Positions 1-10,564 of a stretch of DNA of 64,000 nt are shown here, one piece after another. How positions within the stretch are numbered: the first letter of the stretch is position 1; each line of letters opens with the position of its first letter. Below the pieces are notes generated by a model that saw only the letters and a program-made list of their open reading frames with translations, was not told where the DNA came from and did no database searches. Source of the DNA: Entomortierella parvispora. Its lineage: Eukaryota; Mortierellomycota; Mortierellomycetes; Mortierellales; Mortierellaceae. Location: NCBI GenBank assembly GCA_963573315.1, contig OY752149.1, positions 868,001 to 932,000 on the forward strand, given 5' to 3'. The position numbers and the translations under genes are program-made.

Positions 1-954
1 GTCGACATGGAGATGATTCCGACAGTGCGTCCGTGGAAGTTCTCTGTGCAGGAGAGGACGACAGCCTCGCCATCGGGGATATTCTTCTTCATGTATCCCC
101 ACTTACGAGACAACTTGATGGCGGTCTCGACAGCCTCGGCACCAGTGTTCATGGGGAGGACCTTGTCGAATCCAAAGTATTCGGTGACATACTTGGCGTA
201 CTGACCAAAGACATCGTTGTAGAAAGCGCGGGAGCTCAAGCAAAGCTTCTGGGCTTGGTCGCAGAGAGCCTTGACGATCTTGGGGTGAGAGTGACCTGGA
301 GAACGAGAATACGGCGAGGATCGGAACAATGAATGAGGATAAGAATCACAGGACGGTTCAATTTTCAATGATCCCGGTAAAAAGGACGAAGATTGGTTAT
401 AAGCTTACCCTGGTTGGTGGCCGAGTAGGCGCTCAAGAAGTCCATGTACTTGTTACCCTATTAGATTAAAAGATAACAATGACACACACCACGAGAGAAA
501 AGCGGATCAGCACATGGACACACCAAGGACACAAAAGGGGTGACAAAGGAGTCGAGTCATGTGTCTAGCGTGCTCCGTGAGTTGGCGATGTTGTTGTTGT
601 TGTTGTTGTTGTTTGCAGTTGTTTGCAGCTGTCAAGCGATCGCCCGTCTGATGGATATGATTAATAGCAACGTACCTCGCAATCCCAGACCCAGATGCCC
701 TGAGCCTTAGAGAAGACGACGGGGAGGGGGTGGTAGCTATGATCGGAAGAGAAAAGAAGGAAAGGTGAGCATACAGAAGTAAGAGAAGGAGCACAGCGCA
801 AGGCGCAGCCGATGCATGCCATGACATAGCACACACGACGAGACACGACGAGACACGACGAGACAAAAACGCAAAAAGACACAACGTACTTGTGGGCACC
901 ATACTGGTGCTCGAGGTGGATGACTTCCTTGTTGGTAAGAGCGTTGGTGGCCAT
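1..954 (-). CDS. Ornithine aminotransferase, N-terminal part (3' end outside window)
   Basis: Pyridoxal-phosphate enzyme converting ornithine plus 2-oxoglutarate to glutamate semialdehyde and glutamate in arginine/ornithine breakdown. Spliced exons are 954-890, 736-676, 457-409 and 295-1, with GT-AG borders and consistent phases. The protein begins [20 protein letters not shown], followed by a [21 protein letters not shown] segment, then [33 protein letters not shown] and the class-III aminotransferase stretch [23 protein letters not shown]. These blocks are characteristic of eukaryotic OAT. The start ATG at 954 is the first in frame and lacks an obvious mitochondrial presequence, as in fungal cytosolic OAT. 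The catalytic lysine would lie beyond the window edge. Introns 1 and 2 carry tandem repeats. Family assignment is firm; only roughly the first third is visible. Confidence 0.93.
591..613. repeat. (TTG)n microsatellite in OAT intron 2
   Basis: About eight consecutive TTG units on the plus strand, wholly inside the second OAT intron (675-458). Confidence 0.9.
833..864. repeat. 10-bp tandem repeat in OAT intron 1
   Basis: Three perfect copies of ACACGACGAG plus two bases, inside the first OAT intron (889-737). Confidence 0.9.
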
Positions 955-2413
955 GATGAAGGTTAATGCAGAAGAGGAGGGTAGAAGGAGAGAGGGGTGG
1001 AGGTGATGAAGGGTACAGAAGAAGAAGGAAAAAGAAGAGGAAAAGAAAAAGAGTGAAGGGCGGGAGAAACATCCTTTTATAATAAAGGCCCAGTGGCTCG
1101 GAGCGAGCGAAAGAGGATTGGTTGGTTGGGTGTGTGTGTGTTGTGTGCGTGTGTGTCGAATGAATGAAAGGAAGCAAGGAATGAATAGCACTGGTCCCAT
1201 TCAAAGACAAAAAAAAAAAAAAAAAAAGAGACTCCATCAAACTCATCACTCACTCGCTCGCTCCTGCACACACGGAAAACAAGGTTCAGGTGCACCGGGA
1301 TTTTTTCTTTCCTTCTTCCCCCTCTGCCTCGAGAGATGGAGCAAACACAAACAAACCAAAGTCCTTCGTCTTTCCCCCTGCTGGCCTGCCTATTGACATC
1401 ACTCTGTCCGGGACCTTTGTCTGTCTGTGTTTCTCCTTCTCTGTAGGGTTGGCGCTAGTCCTCCAATCCGGTATTACAGCATTGCATCCTCTTTAAACTC
1501 TTCGGCATCCACCCCCTTCCACTGTAGACTACAGTATATCATCATCAGCCTTCGCCACTAGCACAAGGCCGCCCTCAGATCCGCACCCTGCTTCGACTTG
1601 GACGGTAGCAGTAGCTCAAACTGAATCTCGCCTACACTTTTTCAATGCTTCTGGGCTAAACAGCTGTCCACCTTATCTTCTTCCACCTGATTGTGGCGAG
1701 GGATCCCGCTACACTTTCTTCAATCGCGGTGCAAGCATGGGCGCAAACGTCCAACTCACAAAGGATAAGAACAGAGGCAGTAACTCGTCCTCCTGCTCTT
1801 CATTTTCATTTCAAAAAAGAGAGTTCCCGTGGGAAATTTTGGGGGGAATGAACAAAAATGGATATCAATGTTGCTGCTGTGGCCGGCGAGCCAAGGTGGG
1901 ACGTGCGACCTTGTCCCTCCACAACGACACGACAGAACACTGTTGAAGATGAGACCGTCCCTATCCCTACCTCCCTACCTGACAAAAAGACAATCCTCGA
2001 TGAGCTCCTTGGTCCACAAGCGAAAGCTGTTCAAGATGGGAGAATAAAAGAAAAAGAGGTCGACTACGAGCCTCAGAGTACGTCTTCTCCCGTGAGGTTG
2101 GGTGGTGACTCGACTCGACAGGCCCACTTTTGGCCGCTTTTGCCTTTTGCCCGCCCGCTCTCATTATTGCTTCCTTGCCTTTTATTTGTGCGTCCAATCC
2201 GTGCTGTAACCTCGATCAGCAGCACCTCAGGCACCCAGATGATGTCACACAGTTCTCCAGGCACGGGGGTATCACTTTTGGCTTTTCACACCTTTTTCTT
2301 TCCTCTCTCTTTCCGTACAATACACACACCCTCCCTTCGTCGACACTTCAACACGTCAGGATGCTAACGGGAATATTTAATATGCAACAACGACTTTTTC
2401 CAGGATCTTGTCT
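955..2413. other. Intergenic, OAT promoter side to TECR 3' end
   Basis: Upstream region of OAT and 3' flank of the enoyl-reductase gene. It holds CT/GA tracts, a GT-rich stretch near 1129-1155 and a poly(A) run at about 1209-1226. CTGTAG and CTACAG lie back to back near 1522-1535. A plus-strand ORF at 1858-2100 has a coding-like look but no recognisable relative (see rejected items). No RNA gene seen. Confidence 0.6.
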
Positions 2414-3514
2414 TTACGAGAGCAAAGGGAACATGGCGTTACGTTCACGAGGATAGTCCGAGAACTCCTTGCGGTAGCCGCGGTGCTTCTTGAGTGCCCA
2501 AATATACATCTGACCGACTGCGACCACAAAGAACAAATGGGCGGACCAGGACATGGTCAGGACAGAGACTGCCAACCAAGACAGCGTCTCAAAGAAGTAG
2601 TTGGGACATGACACAAGATCGAATCCATAGCCACGGGGGATCCTGCGGACACGAGAACCAGCGGGACGAAGGTTGCGGAGGGTGACATGAGTATGGAAGT
2701 TGGACAACTCAGCAAAGATGTACAGAACAATGCATCCGTAGACCAAAGCATCGCTCCTCTCTGCCAACTTGGTGCCTGCGGCGTTCCAAGGACCGTAGAC
2801 CCAGTAGGCGAGGTTCAAGCCAGACAGCAAGTGATAGTGAGCACTGTTTTTGAAAACGTTACGGAAGGGCATTGTCCCATGAGAGAAACGATGGACAAAC
2901 ACAGTCTCGTACTCACGCTTCAAAAAATGAAGCATCACCATCCAGTAAGTAACACTAAAATGATCCGTTCAAATAAAAAGAAGAGGTTAGATCCTCTCTG
3001 TGTTCGATCTCAAGGTCCAATTTACAGCTTATAGAGCCCTTACGTCTGCATCCAGCTGTGCTCAAAGGCCTCTCCATAGAACAAGGAGGGGAGATAGTAA
3101 ATCAAAGGATGGATGACGAGAGGACCGCCATACTCAATCAAGAAGACTGTTCTCCAACTGATCTGAGGACCTGTTTGAAGTTAAAGACAAGATCCGAGAA
3201 GAGAGGTCAGTTCCTTGAGCAATTGAGCACTCCCCGGAGTGTCCATTTGTCTGCCAGGTTTCCTGGAACATACCAAGATCCTTGAACGCCACAGAGTCAC
3301 CATCTTTGAGGTTGTAATCAGCAAGAGTATTTCCAACCTCCAATGCTGTCTTCTCCACGGTCAAACGCTGACGATCAGGGTAGTACTCGGGAAACTTTTT
3401 AGCGATTGCGGCCTTGACGGTGTCGACGGTGACGTCCTTGGGCGAACCAGTAAGGTCGAGGGTGAGAGGGAACTTGCGCGACTTTGGCGACCGGGGGGTG
3501 ATGGTCAACTTCAT
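2414..3514 (-). CDS. Very-long-chain trans-2-enoyl-CoA reductase (TECR/Tsc13 family)
   Basis: Last reductive step of the ER fatty-acid elongation cycle, feeding very-long-chain acyl-CoA to sphingolipids. Exons 3514-3274, 3170-3044 and 2954-2414 give 302 residues, the usual family size. The N-terminal ~80 residues (MKLTITPRSPKSRKFPLTL..., VKAAIAKKFPEYYPDRQRL) form the ubiquitin-like domain of TECR. The C-terminal steroid-reductase-like membrane domain carries LKREYETVFVHRFSHGTMP, FKNSAHYH, RRIPRGYGFDLVSCPNYFFE and HRGYRKEFSDYP before a hydrophobic end at the TAA. In mammals and yeast these blocks are diagnostic. It is divergent from the MT-A70 gene, with 870 bp between start codons. Start is the first in-frame ATG and matches the ubiquitin-like fold start. 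Confidence 0.95.
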
Positions 3515-4384
3515 TGTGAATGAGGATGGAGGGATGGAGGGATGGAGGGATAAGGAGAAAAAAAAAGAAGGATGATCTCTGCACTGTGTAGGCGAACAAA
3601 GGTCATTCTCTGTAACCCAACAATTTTGGCTTTGGATTTGGTCCTGACAAAGATTCTTTCGTGTCTCGCTCTGGGCGTCGGGCTTTGCTCCGGGTGGCCA
3701 ATGTATGTTGTGCTAGAGCCAAGTGCTGCAGGTACCGTAGGCCGCCAAGACGCAGTCTGGTCTGGTCCAGTCCGGGTTTCGGTGACAAGCTTGAGAGTGT
3801 ATTGAAAGAGTAATGGGGAAATCGCCTCATCGACTCGTTTCTTTTTTGTCTTTATAATATTTTTTTATTCTTTTGTCCGCGGTCCCCAAGAACAGTGCAT
3901 CTCGCCAGAGCATCCTCTCCGGCGCTGGCTACTGGCAAACGAAGTTCAATTGGCTCCAGCACTCACCACTTGAAGATCAATTGATTGAATATTGCTTTCT
4001 TCGTTTTACTCTTCTACATGACACTGCCGATGAGAATGCACTAAAGTCACGAAAGGAGGGCTTGGTCCCAATTGGGGAGCAGGAGACGTGGAGCCGCCGC
4101 CTAGATTCCAGTGAGTTTAAGCAGAAGATTCTGGCGCAAGTAGATGCCAAGTAGATTACTTGATGAACGCGGGTTCGGAGGATAGGAACAATGACCGAGA
4201 AGGAAGATCAAAAAAGTAAAAAAAAATGGTGGCGCAAAAAAGAGGGACTGCCAGCGCGTCGCGTCCTCTGTGTTGTTTGTTTTCATGCCACAAATAATAC
4301 GAGCTTTCTGGTCTTCCTCCCCGTCTTCGTGCATTCATTCCCATCTCCATCTGCCATTCCTTTTGTTGCCATTCCCTCGGATCC
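3515..4384. other. Divergent promoter region TECR / MT-A70 gene
   Basis: 870 bp between two divergent starts. Three and a half copies of GGATGGAG (3524-3551) lie just upstream of the TECR start. The remainder is unique sequence with AT-rich and CT-rich patches; no further gene is supported. Confidence 0.6.
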
Positions 4385-7300
4385 ATGGATTCGCCCAGCA
4401 CCAACACCCTGCCCCGGCGTGACCCAGGCTCAGCCTCACCCACCAGCTCCGGTCCACTTCAGACCCTCAACTCCTCACTGAAACGCATCCGTCTCGAGGA
4501 GAATGCTGGCCACGCAATGACCAGATCAGATTCCTACGAGAAGGAATGGGTAAGCGCATTTCTAATGCAGGGCAGAAATGCCAGCATCCCACACTCCTCC
4601 ACCACCACAAGCTTGGTATGATCCCCTTCAACCCTATCGTCAGTCGGTACTAACCAAGGTGGATATCCCAAACCACTTCTTGTAGAGTGCGATCGACCTT
4701 GGAGAGCTTGACGACTCCGAGACAACCCCAGCATCAGTCAAGAAAGCTCGCAAAGAGGTATGGCCCCGCCTATTGTAGTGGAGAGAAAGGGTACTGACAG
4801 AGGCCAACTCTAACTCTCGACCGTTATCTTCTGGCTGAATTGTAGAACGAAGATGTTGACGAACTAGAGTCAGATGATGATTTTGTAAAAGCTGTACCTG
4901 ACCTAGATGTGAAAGACATGGTCGAAGAGCGCTCCATCTTCTCTGAGAATACGATCATGCCGGGGCGGACGACAGGATCGATTCTGGAACGATCCATAAA
5001 AACAACCACCGTGAACAGGACTGTCAAGTCAAAGGGGGCAAAGCCCACCAGGAATAACAACGGCATGGAGGATGTTTTTACGCATGCACAGGTCCGAACC
5101 TGGTCCGAAGTGCGAGTCAAGACCTGGGAACATCGAAGAACCAATACCGAGGGGTTCTATTATCGCTTTGTTGGTATGTTTTACTACTAGCTTCATGCGC
5201 CTATATTTGGTGGCGCATCATGTCAACTGGGCACTGACATCTTTTTCTCTGGTCACAGATCCCTCGGAAGGACAGCAGAATGGTCCATGGGGCAAAAAGT
5301 CGACAGAACAGTTCATGGAAAGACTTAAGGAATGGAAAGCCAGAGGGATTCGTATCGGAACCTCCTGGGGTATCTTCAGTATGGGCGTCAGTCACAAGGC
5401 AGGATATCAGTGCAGCTCCTACTACAGAAAGCTGCTCGAGAACAAGACTTTGATGGATCCAGCGTACGAATGGCAGGGAGGCAAACTCATCATGGTCAAT
5501 AAGTCCAGTGGCGGCGAGATGGCGATCAGTGGACTAAGTGAACGATGGGATACACCCGAAGTGAAAGAGATTGAAGCAAACATTAACGGTTGGATCAAGG
5601 AATATCACAGCAACATGGCGTAAGTGATCAACTTGCTTGAAAGAAGAATTCTTATCTGCGTTGAATCTACACCTTGATCTAACCTGTCTTCAACTATCTG
5701 GAATACCTCAGTGGTCGGCCAGCAGGACACAACAAGGTGAAAAAATCCGAGTCGACAAGCACTGGATCTGGATTTACATCGACGAGCACAAAGATGGCGA
5801 CGACGTCTATTTCAAGATCCAGTCTCCACTTTAGACCCACCACAGAGGCTCCTCGAGTGAAAGCAACCACAGCAGCGGCTGTTCCAAAAGCACTGTCGCT
5901 CAGGCCCAGCAAAAATCAGCCGATTGACGAGAGCGAAATGATACCCGTCGTTGATATCAATGACAAGTTGGCGGAATACTCGTCTTTTATGAAGTATGTC
6001 GGGGAACCATGTGTCTGGTATACTGTGCTGCTATTCGAAATACAAGATGTATTCTTAACTCTGCTTGCTATTGAATAGGAAAACATCAAGCGACCCTAGC
6101 AGCATTAGACAGTCTATGTCTCTGAAGATTACTGGAACGATAGGCTCCACTGCCAGTCCCATTGCAAAGAACATCACACCAATTGAAGTCAGAAAAGCAC
6201 CACTGACATCGAATGGATCCAAGGGACAGACAGGTCTTTCCCTGTTTTGGAAGAACATTAGGCCTGTAAGAGTGGAGTGTCCAGACGTGCCACGTTATAT
6301 TATCCCGAAAGATGTCGAGCAACGGCCGACATGGGCTCATAGAATCCAGCCTTTTGAGGAGAAATCAACTGCTGCGGTGGAAGGCTCTAGGTAAGCAAAG
6401 GCCGGGGTCGGACCATGGAACTCAAAGAAGGATCAGCTAACGCGTACATATTCATTGCATACTTAGATACAAGGAGGTGCGGTCAATGAGTAAACTCGAC
6501 TGGGCATCTCTTTCAGAAGGGTTCAGCGAGCCGATTGCAGATATCCAAGGAATCCTGGCCGATCCACCATGGAACTTTATTGTTGAAGATGGGCGAAACG
6601 ATGGCGCCTGCCGGTTAACTATGGCCGCATTTGAAAATATCATGGAAAAGGCGATGGAAATGATGCCTAATGGAATCGTCAGTATCTGGACTCACAAGGC
6701 TATTCTGCCAGAAGTTGTCAGCATTATGCATGGACTCGGTACGTTGTCGTTTTATTTATACCCACACGTAAAAATGAATGCAGGAACCAAAACCTGGGGA
6801 TACTAACGCGTGCGATTCACAATCCCATGTCACAGGCTGCCGATATGTTGAGAACCTGGTGTGGTACAAGCTTGGGTTGAACAATGCAAATATGGACCGC
6901 GCTTCTCCCTACTTTCGATCATCTAAAGAGATTCTACTTATGTTCAAAAGGGTACGCTATCGCTGAAAACCCATTGTGCGTTCTATACGAGACGAGACGC
7001 GGCGATCTAATACCATGAACAACTTTTGGAAACTCTAGGGCGACGGATTTGATATTCGTCACCAGCGTACTGCGGACGTGATCATGGACTTTGAGACGCC
7101 CACGACAGCTTGGATCCACGAAGAGTTTACAGAACCCAAGCCGGAGGCTGTTTTTGAAATGATGGAGATCATGCTTCCTGATGCGCGTTATATCCCAGAG
7201 GTCGGTCGAGGCAGGCTGTTGGAACTTTGGGCCAAGAAGAGTCAAACTCGCCGTCCTGGATGGATTAGCGTCCACGAACAAAAGTTATCCCTATCGGAGG

Positions 7301-7527
7301 TGCAGGAGCAAGAGGACAGCATGGCTGAATTGGATGAAAAGGCCATGGACAACACGATGGACAAGAACAAGAAACAGGAGGAAGTACTGGAGACGATCGA
7401 GACTGAGTCCTCTGAGGTAGCCCCTGAGCCATTGGTCTCTGGTAGGAGTACACCGAACTCTTTGGATGACCTGGATGAATCTGCTCTCGAAGCCTTGGTG
7501 AGCAACGATATGGATGTGGATGAGTAG
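4385..7527 (+). CDS. MT-A70 family N6-adenine methyltransferase with Myb-like domain (MTA1-like)
   Basis: Nine exons (4385-4549, 4686-4757, 4846-5173, 5259-5619, 5712-5993, 6079-6390, 6467-6738, 6836-6951, 7039-7527) splice in frame to 798 residues. An acidic, low-complexity N-terminus is followed at about 189-250 by a Myb/SANT-like segment (GPWGKKSTEQFMERLKEW ... SWGIFSMGVSHKAGYQCSSYYRKLL), then a Ser/Thr-rich linker. The C-terminal MT-A70 domain carries the catalytic DPPW at residues 539-542 (GILADPPWNF), then GIVSIWTHKAILPEV, ENLVWYKLGLNN, SKEILLMFKRG, a KPEAVFEMMEIMLP helix and LLELWAKKSQTRRPGW. An intact DPPW predicts an active SAM-dependent adenine N6-methyltransferase rather than a dead partner subunit. 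The ending resembles MTA1-type enzymes, which make DNA 6mA in ciliates and are reported in early-diverging fungi. METTL3 or METTL4 membership cannot be excluded without a tree. It probably acts in the nucleus. Confidence 0.85.
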
Positions 7528-7906
7528 ATCGATTCTTAGCTTGAAATAAACGAAGAGATACGCACTATCCTCCTGCTTTCCTCTCATGGTGTTAGAACTA
7601 CTGTGCACACATCTGCATACATCACGTGTTGTGTCAGTTTTTGGTTCCTTCACTTCCTGTCAAGGATACCTCCCTCTTCCCCTCTTCTTTACTAATATCC
7701 TTCTTTCTGCCTATTCTCTTATCCTTCTTTACTGCGACACTCCTAGCCCTATCCTCACAACTTGCTCATGAATTTTTTGAGGCGTCATTGTTCCTGGAAT
7801 TGCACACATCGCGTTTCTCAGACCTTGCCTCCTTTCAGCTTCGACTCTTCTGTTGTCGTTTCTACCCCCCCCCCCCCCCCCCCCGCCTCCCTTCCTCAAG
7901 TTCCAG
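7528..7906. other. 3' flank of MT-A70 gene, low-complexity
   Basis: Pyrimidine-rich 3' flank with a 20-base C run at 7865-7884. No coding sequence supported. Its last part directly abuts the target duplication of the LINE insertion. Confidence 0.6.
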
Positions 7907-7925
7907 CCTCTTACTCCAGCCTGTC
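7907..7925. repeat. Target-site duplication, 3' side of LINE
   Basis: 19 bp beginning CCTCTTACTCC and ending AGCCTGTC, identical to 9728-9746, immediately beyond the LINE poly(A). Confidence 0.92.
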
Positions 7926-9727
7926 TTTTTTTTTTTTTCTTGTCAAAGGTCCCTCGCGAGAGTGGAGTTTATTATCTGTTAATTGTAAGTCGACCAAACG
8001 ACACGCTTCTGCACGCGCTCGTTCAACCCAAGGGAAACGGACGAAATAAGATGCTTGACATCGCACAACCCGTCTATGACGGCCCATGCACCCATGTATC
8101 ACAAACCCGCGACCTCGTGGGTGGTGTCCCCTGCTTGCCTGAGCGAAGCTGGGTCCTGTCCTCCAAGTGGCCTTTCATGCTCATTCGTCACTTATTCTCC
8201 GAGATCCTTTTCCAAGAAATATTTTACTCCTCCTGTCCGCTCCATGACGTTCAACGTTCGCTTGCCTTGGTATGCTTCCAGCACACTCTTGTCTGCGTCC
8301 TTCAAGTTGTCTTTCCTCCTTACCACAGCAAACCTGTCCCGGTTAAAGTTACCAAAGCCACTGCTGCTACGTCCGTGTCCTCCGGCACGGGTATCAGGGT
8401 TCTCAGGCCTGTTACGTTTGCTCACAGCAGTGACCCCAATAGACTTCTCCCAGTCCACAGTCTTTTTGCAGCGCGGGTTCCAGATCCCTTTCCGGCCATA
8501 GTCTTCGATGAGTGTAATAAATCTGTCCGCCATTAAGCTTGCAATCGCCGTGGTCGTTCCGAACAGTCGCTTGAACTTGTCTTTCAGAAATAATGGGGCC
8601 AGCCCATGGTACGCGTCCATTACTGTCCATTTCCGCTCAAGGAGAGCGCCGTGATCTTGAACTTGGTTGTCCTCTCGGTCCAGGTCGTCGTCCAACAGGT
8701 TTCGGCCCTTGATATTACTTGCTCCTCGGAATTCGTCCATCAGCATCGTCCAGAACGCGTCCATCGACTCCTCCACGAACGTCGGCTCCTCTTTCTTGAA
8801 TTCTTCGCCTTGCTCCTCCGCTTTCTTCTTCTCACTCAGCCACTTCTTCTTCTCTCGCGTCCAAACTTTCTTTCCTAGGTCGGTCACCAGCGTCATCGCC
8901 TCCTCCCAACCTTCGTACTGACTCTCCAACGTTTCTGGGCACCTCCAAATGTGGGTTGTATCTTCTTCGTTCACTTCGCAGACTCGGCAGTAGTTGTCGT
9001 TATACAGATCTGGCCTCCATTCCGCCATGTACTTCAACGTGGGCAGCATCCCGTGCAGTTTTTTGATCCTGTGGGCTCTTTTCGTACAGTCCGAGGTGCT
9101 GGTAAACATACTCCTGGGCTTGTTGCGGTTGTGAACAATTGCAATTGTTGTCCGCCACTCGATTTCACGCCAGTCCTTTACCTCTGCCTTGGTTCTGTTT
9201 TGCTCCGCCCATTGGTGGTGCACTCGTGCCACAGATTGTTTTTTCAGCAATTGGCGCAGGTCATCTTCTACCAGCTTGCCTTTGAACATTGCGTGGCATT
9301 TCATATCTGTATGCACCAGAGGATCCATATCCCAAGCGTCCTTGGTATGTCCCTCTTTTGCGATAATGTCTGCCATGTTGTTGCCTACGTTGTCTGCATG
9401 TCCCTTAACCCATTGCACCCGGATCTTTTCGCCCTGCCGGTTGTAGGCCTCCGCGATCGCTGCCCACCAGACTGCATAGGGCGAACGTAGTCTCTTCCTC
9501 TCTGTTGCTGTCTTTCTCCCGACCACAAGAGTCTTGAACTGTTTCACTACAGCCGTGTTGTCAATGAATACTGTCGCTTTGGTGTCTCTGGGGCACACCA
9601 AAATTGTCGCCAGCAGCCCAACCAGCTCAGCTTTTGTTGATGATGCGTATCCCATTACTTTTCCAGAGATGACTGCTTTGTGTCTCGTCTCTCCTGGCTT
9701 CTTTGTGACGACTCCAAAGGCCATGCT
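7926..9727 (-). mobile_element. 5'-truncated LINE (non-LTR retrotransposon) with poly(A) tail
   Basis: A 1.8-kb insertion on the minus strand. Its 3' end is a 13-A tail (T run 7926-7938 on the plus strand). It is flanked by perfect 19-bp direct repeats at 7907-7925 and 9728-9746. The 5' boundary falls inside the RNase H domain: protein homology starts abruptly at MAFGVV, exactly at the duplication, so the preceding residues are read from host flank. This is the hallmark of target-primed reverse transcription with 5' truncation. RNase H in the C-terminal part of ORF2 suggests an L1/Tad-like or related fungal clade. The reverse transcriptase and endonuclease are absent, so the copy is dead. Confidence 0.93.
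8192..9727 (-). pseudogene. LINE ORF2 C-terminal remnant: RNase H and downstream region
   Basis: About 510 codons remain open to the stop at 8192. The RNase H fold is visible: ISGKVMGYASSTKAELVGLLA (with the active-site Glu), VFIDNTAVV (Asp) and VQWVKGHADNVGNNMAD (His and the last Asp). Only the first catalytic Asp is lost to the 5' truncation. Downstream, a CRVCEVNEEDTTHIWRCPE motif is the CCHC-like zinc finger found after RNase H in many LINE ORF2 proteins. It is followed by a lysine-rich tail of about 250 residues. The reading frame is undamaged, so the insertion is probably recent. Confidence 0.88.
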
Positions 9728-9746
9728 CCTCTTACTCCAGCCTGTC
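9728..9746. repeat. Target-site duplication, 5' side of LINE
   Basis: Perfect 19-bp copy of 7907-7925, marking the 5' junction of the truncated LINE. Confidence 0.92.
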
Positions 9747-10539
9747 ACCCACCGCCATTTCATCGCGCTTTCCACAATCGGCAAATATTAATTCAAATTC
9801 CCAACCACTTTTTCATCGCTGGAGGTCCCCAATTTTTTTCTCCGCGTATATTTTTCTTACTCTCAATGATGCATCATTGTCCTTGCTATGTTTTGACTTG
9901 TTTTTTTACGTAAAATGGTGTATTTCGGCTCGAAAATCACCATTTTTCGCCAAATGAGTCAATTCAGCGATGACTCATGGGATCATAGCCATCACAGAAA
10001 AAAATATTTCATGAAGATCAACAAAAAATTGTCCAATCAGGTTGTCGTATAAACGCGCTGCTTTGTTATGTACGGCTGTATTTACAAGAGTGCTTGGATC
10101 TTCAGGAGAATCGACGTATTCTGTCAAGCAAGGAGGGAATGATATCGGCATCAGAAGATCTGTATTGAGTTATATCAAATAGTGCTACGGGGGAAGAATT
10201 ACCTGTCAAGCAAGGAGGGAATGATATCGGCATCAGAAGATGCCGTTCCATCCTTGCGGACCAGGTCTACTTATAGTGACTATCTGCTAAGTCTACAAAT
10301 CTATCAACTCATAGTCTGAGTCGTCCGTTGTCAGCGGGTCTGATGAACTGCTGACGTATCCGCTGACAAGACCGCTGACAGGCTCCCTATAGCTGTCAGC
10401 GTCGGCATGAAAGTGGATGCCATGAGCCTCCGGGCCTAGAGCGCGACGGGTCGGGGCGGAGAGGGTTGGTGGCGCTGGACTGCGGGGGTTAAAAGTGGTC
10501 GGATTTACGACAAGGTCAGTGATCATGTGATCAAAAATA
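9747..10539. other. Spacer between LINE and tRNA-Ala locus
   Basis: AT-rich, non-coding by inspection. It contains two 39-bp direct repeats (10121-10159, 10203-10241) and a cluster of GCTGAC/GTCAGC motifs (about 10328-10403). A minus-strand ORF of 77 codons (10526-10293) ends near the tRNA-derived sequence; no family recognised. Confidence 0.6.
10121..10241. repeat. Two 39-bp direct repeats (10121-10159 and 10203-10241)
   Basis: Identical 39-bp copies, starting CTGTCAAGCAAGGAGGGAAT, separated by 43 bp, i.e. an 82-bp period present one and a half times. Could be a tandem duplication or the footprint of a small insertion. Confidence 0.9.
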
Positions 10540-10564
10540 GGGGATCTAGCTCAAATGGTAGAGC
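10540..10564 (+). repeat. 5' copy of 25-bp target duplication: first third of a tRNA-Ala gene
   Basis: Identical to the first 25 bases of the tRNA-Ala gene at 13662. It includes the pol III A-box (TAGCTCAAATGG) and stops after GGTAGAGC, where sequence changes to retroelement. Confidence 0.9.

Noticed and set aside
1858-2367. 169-codon plus-strand ORF with a coding-like first 75 residues (TILDELLGPQAKAVQDGRIKEKEVDYEPQ)
   Set aside because: No recognisable family, the latter half becomes random pyrimidine-rich translation, and no convincing second exon follows the GTACGT donor-like site near 2078. It sits in the OAT upstream region. Could be revisited with RNA-seq.
10121-10241. Repeats considered as a CRISPR-like array
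   Set aside because: Only two copies, eukaryotic host, no further units.
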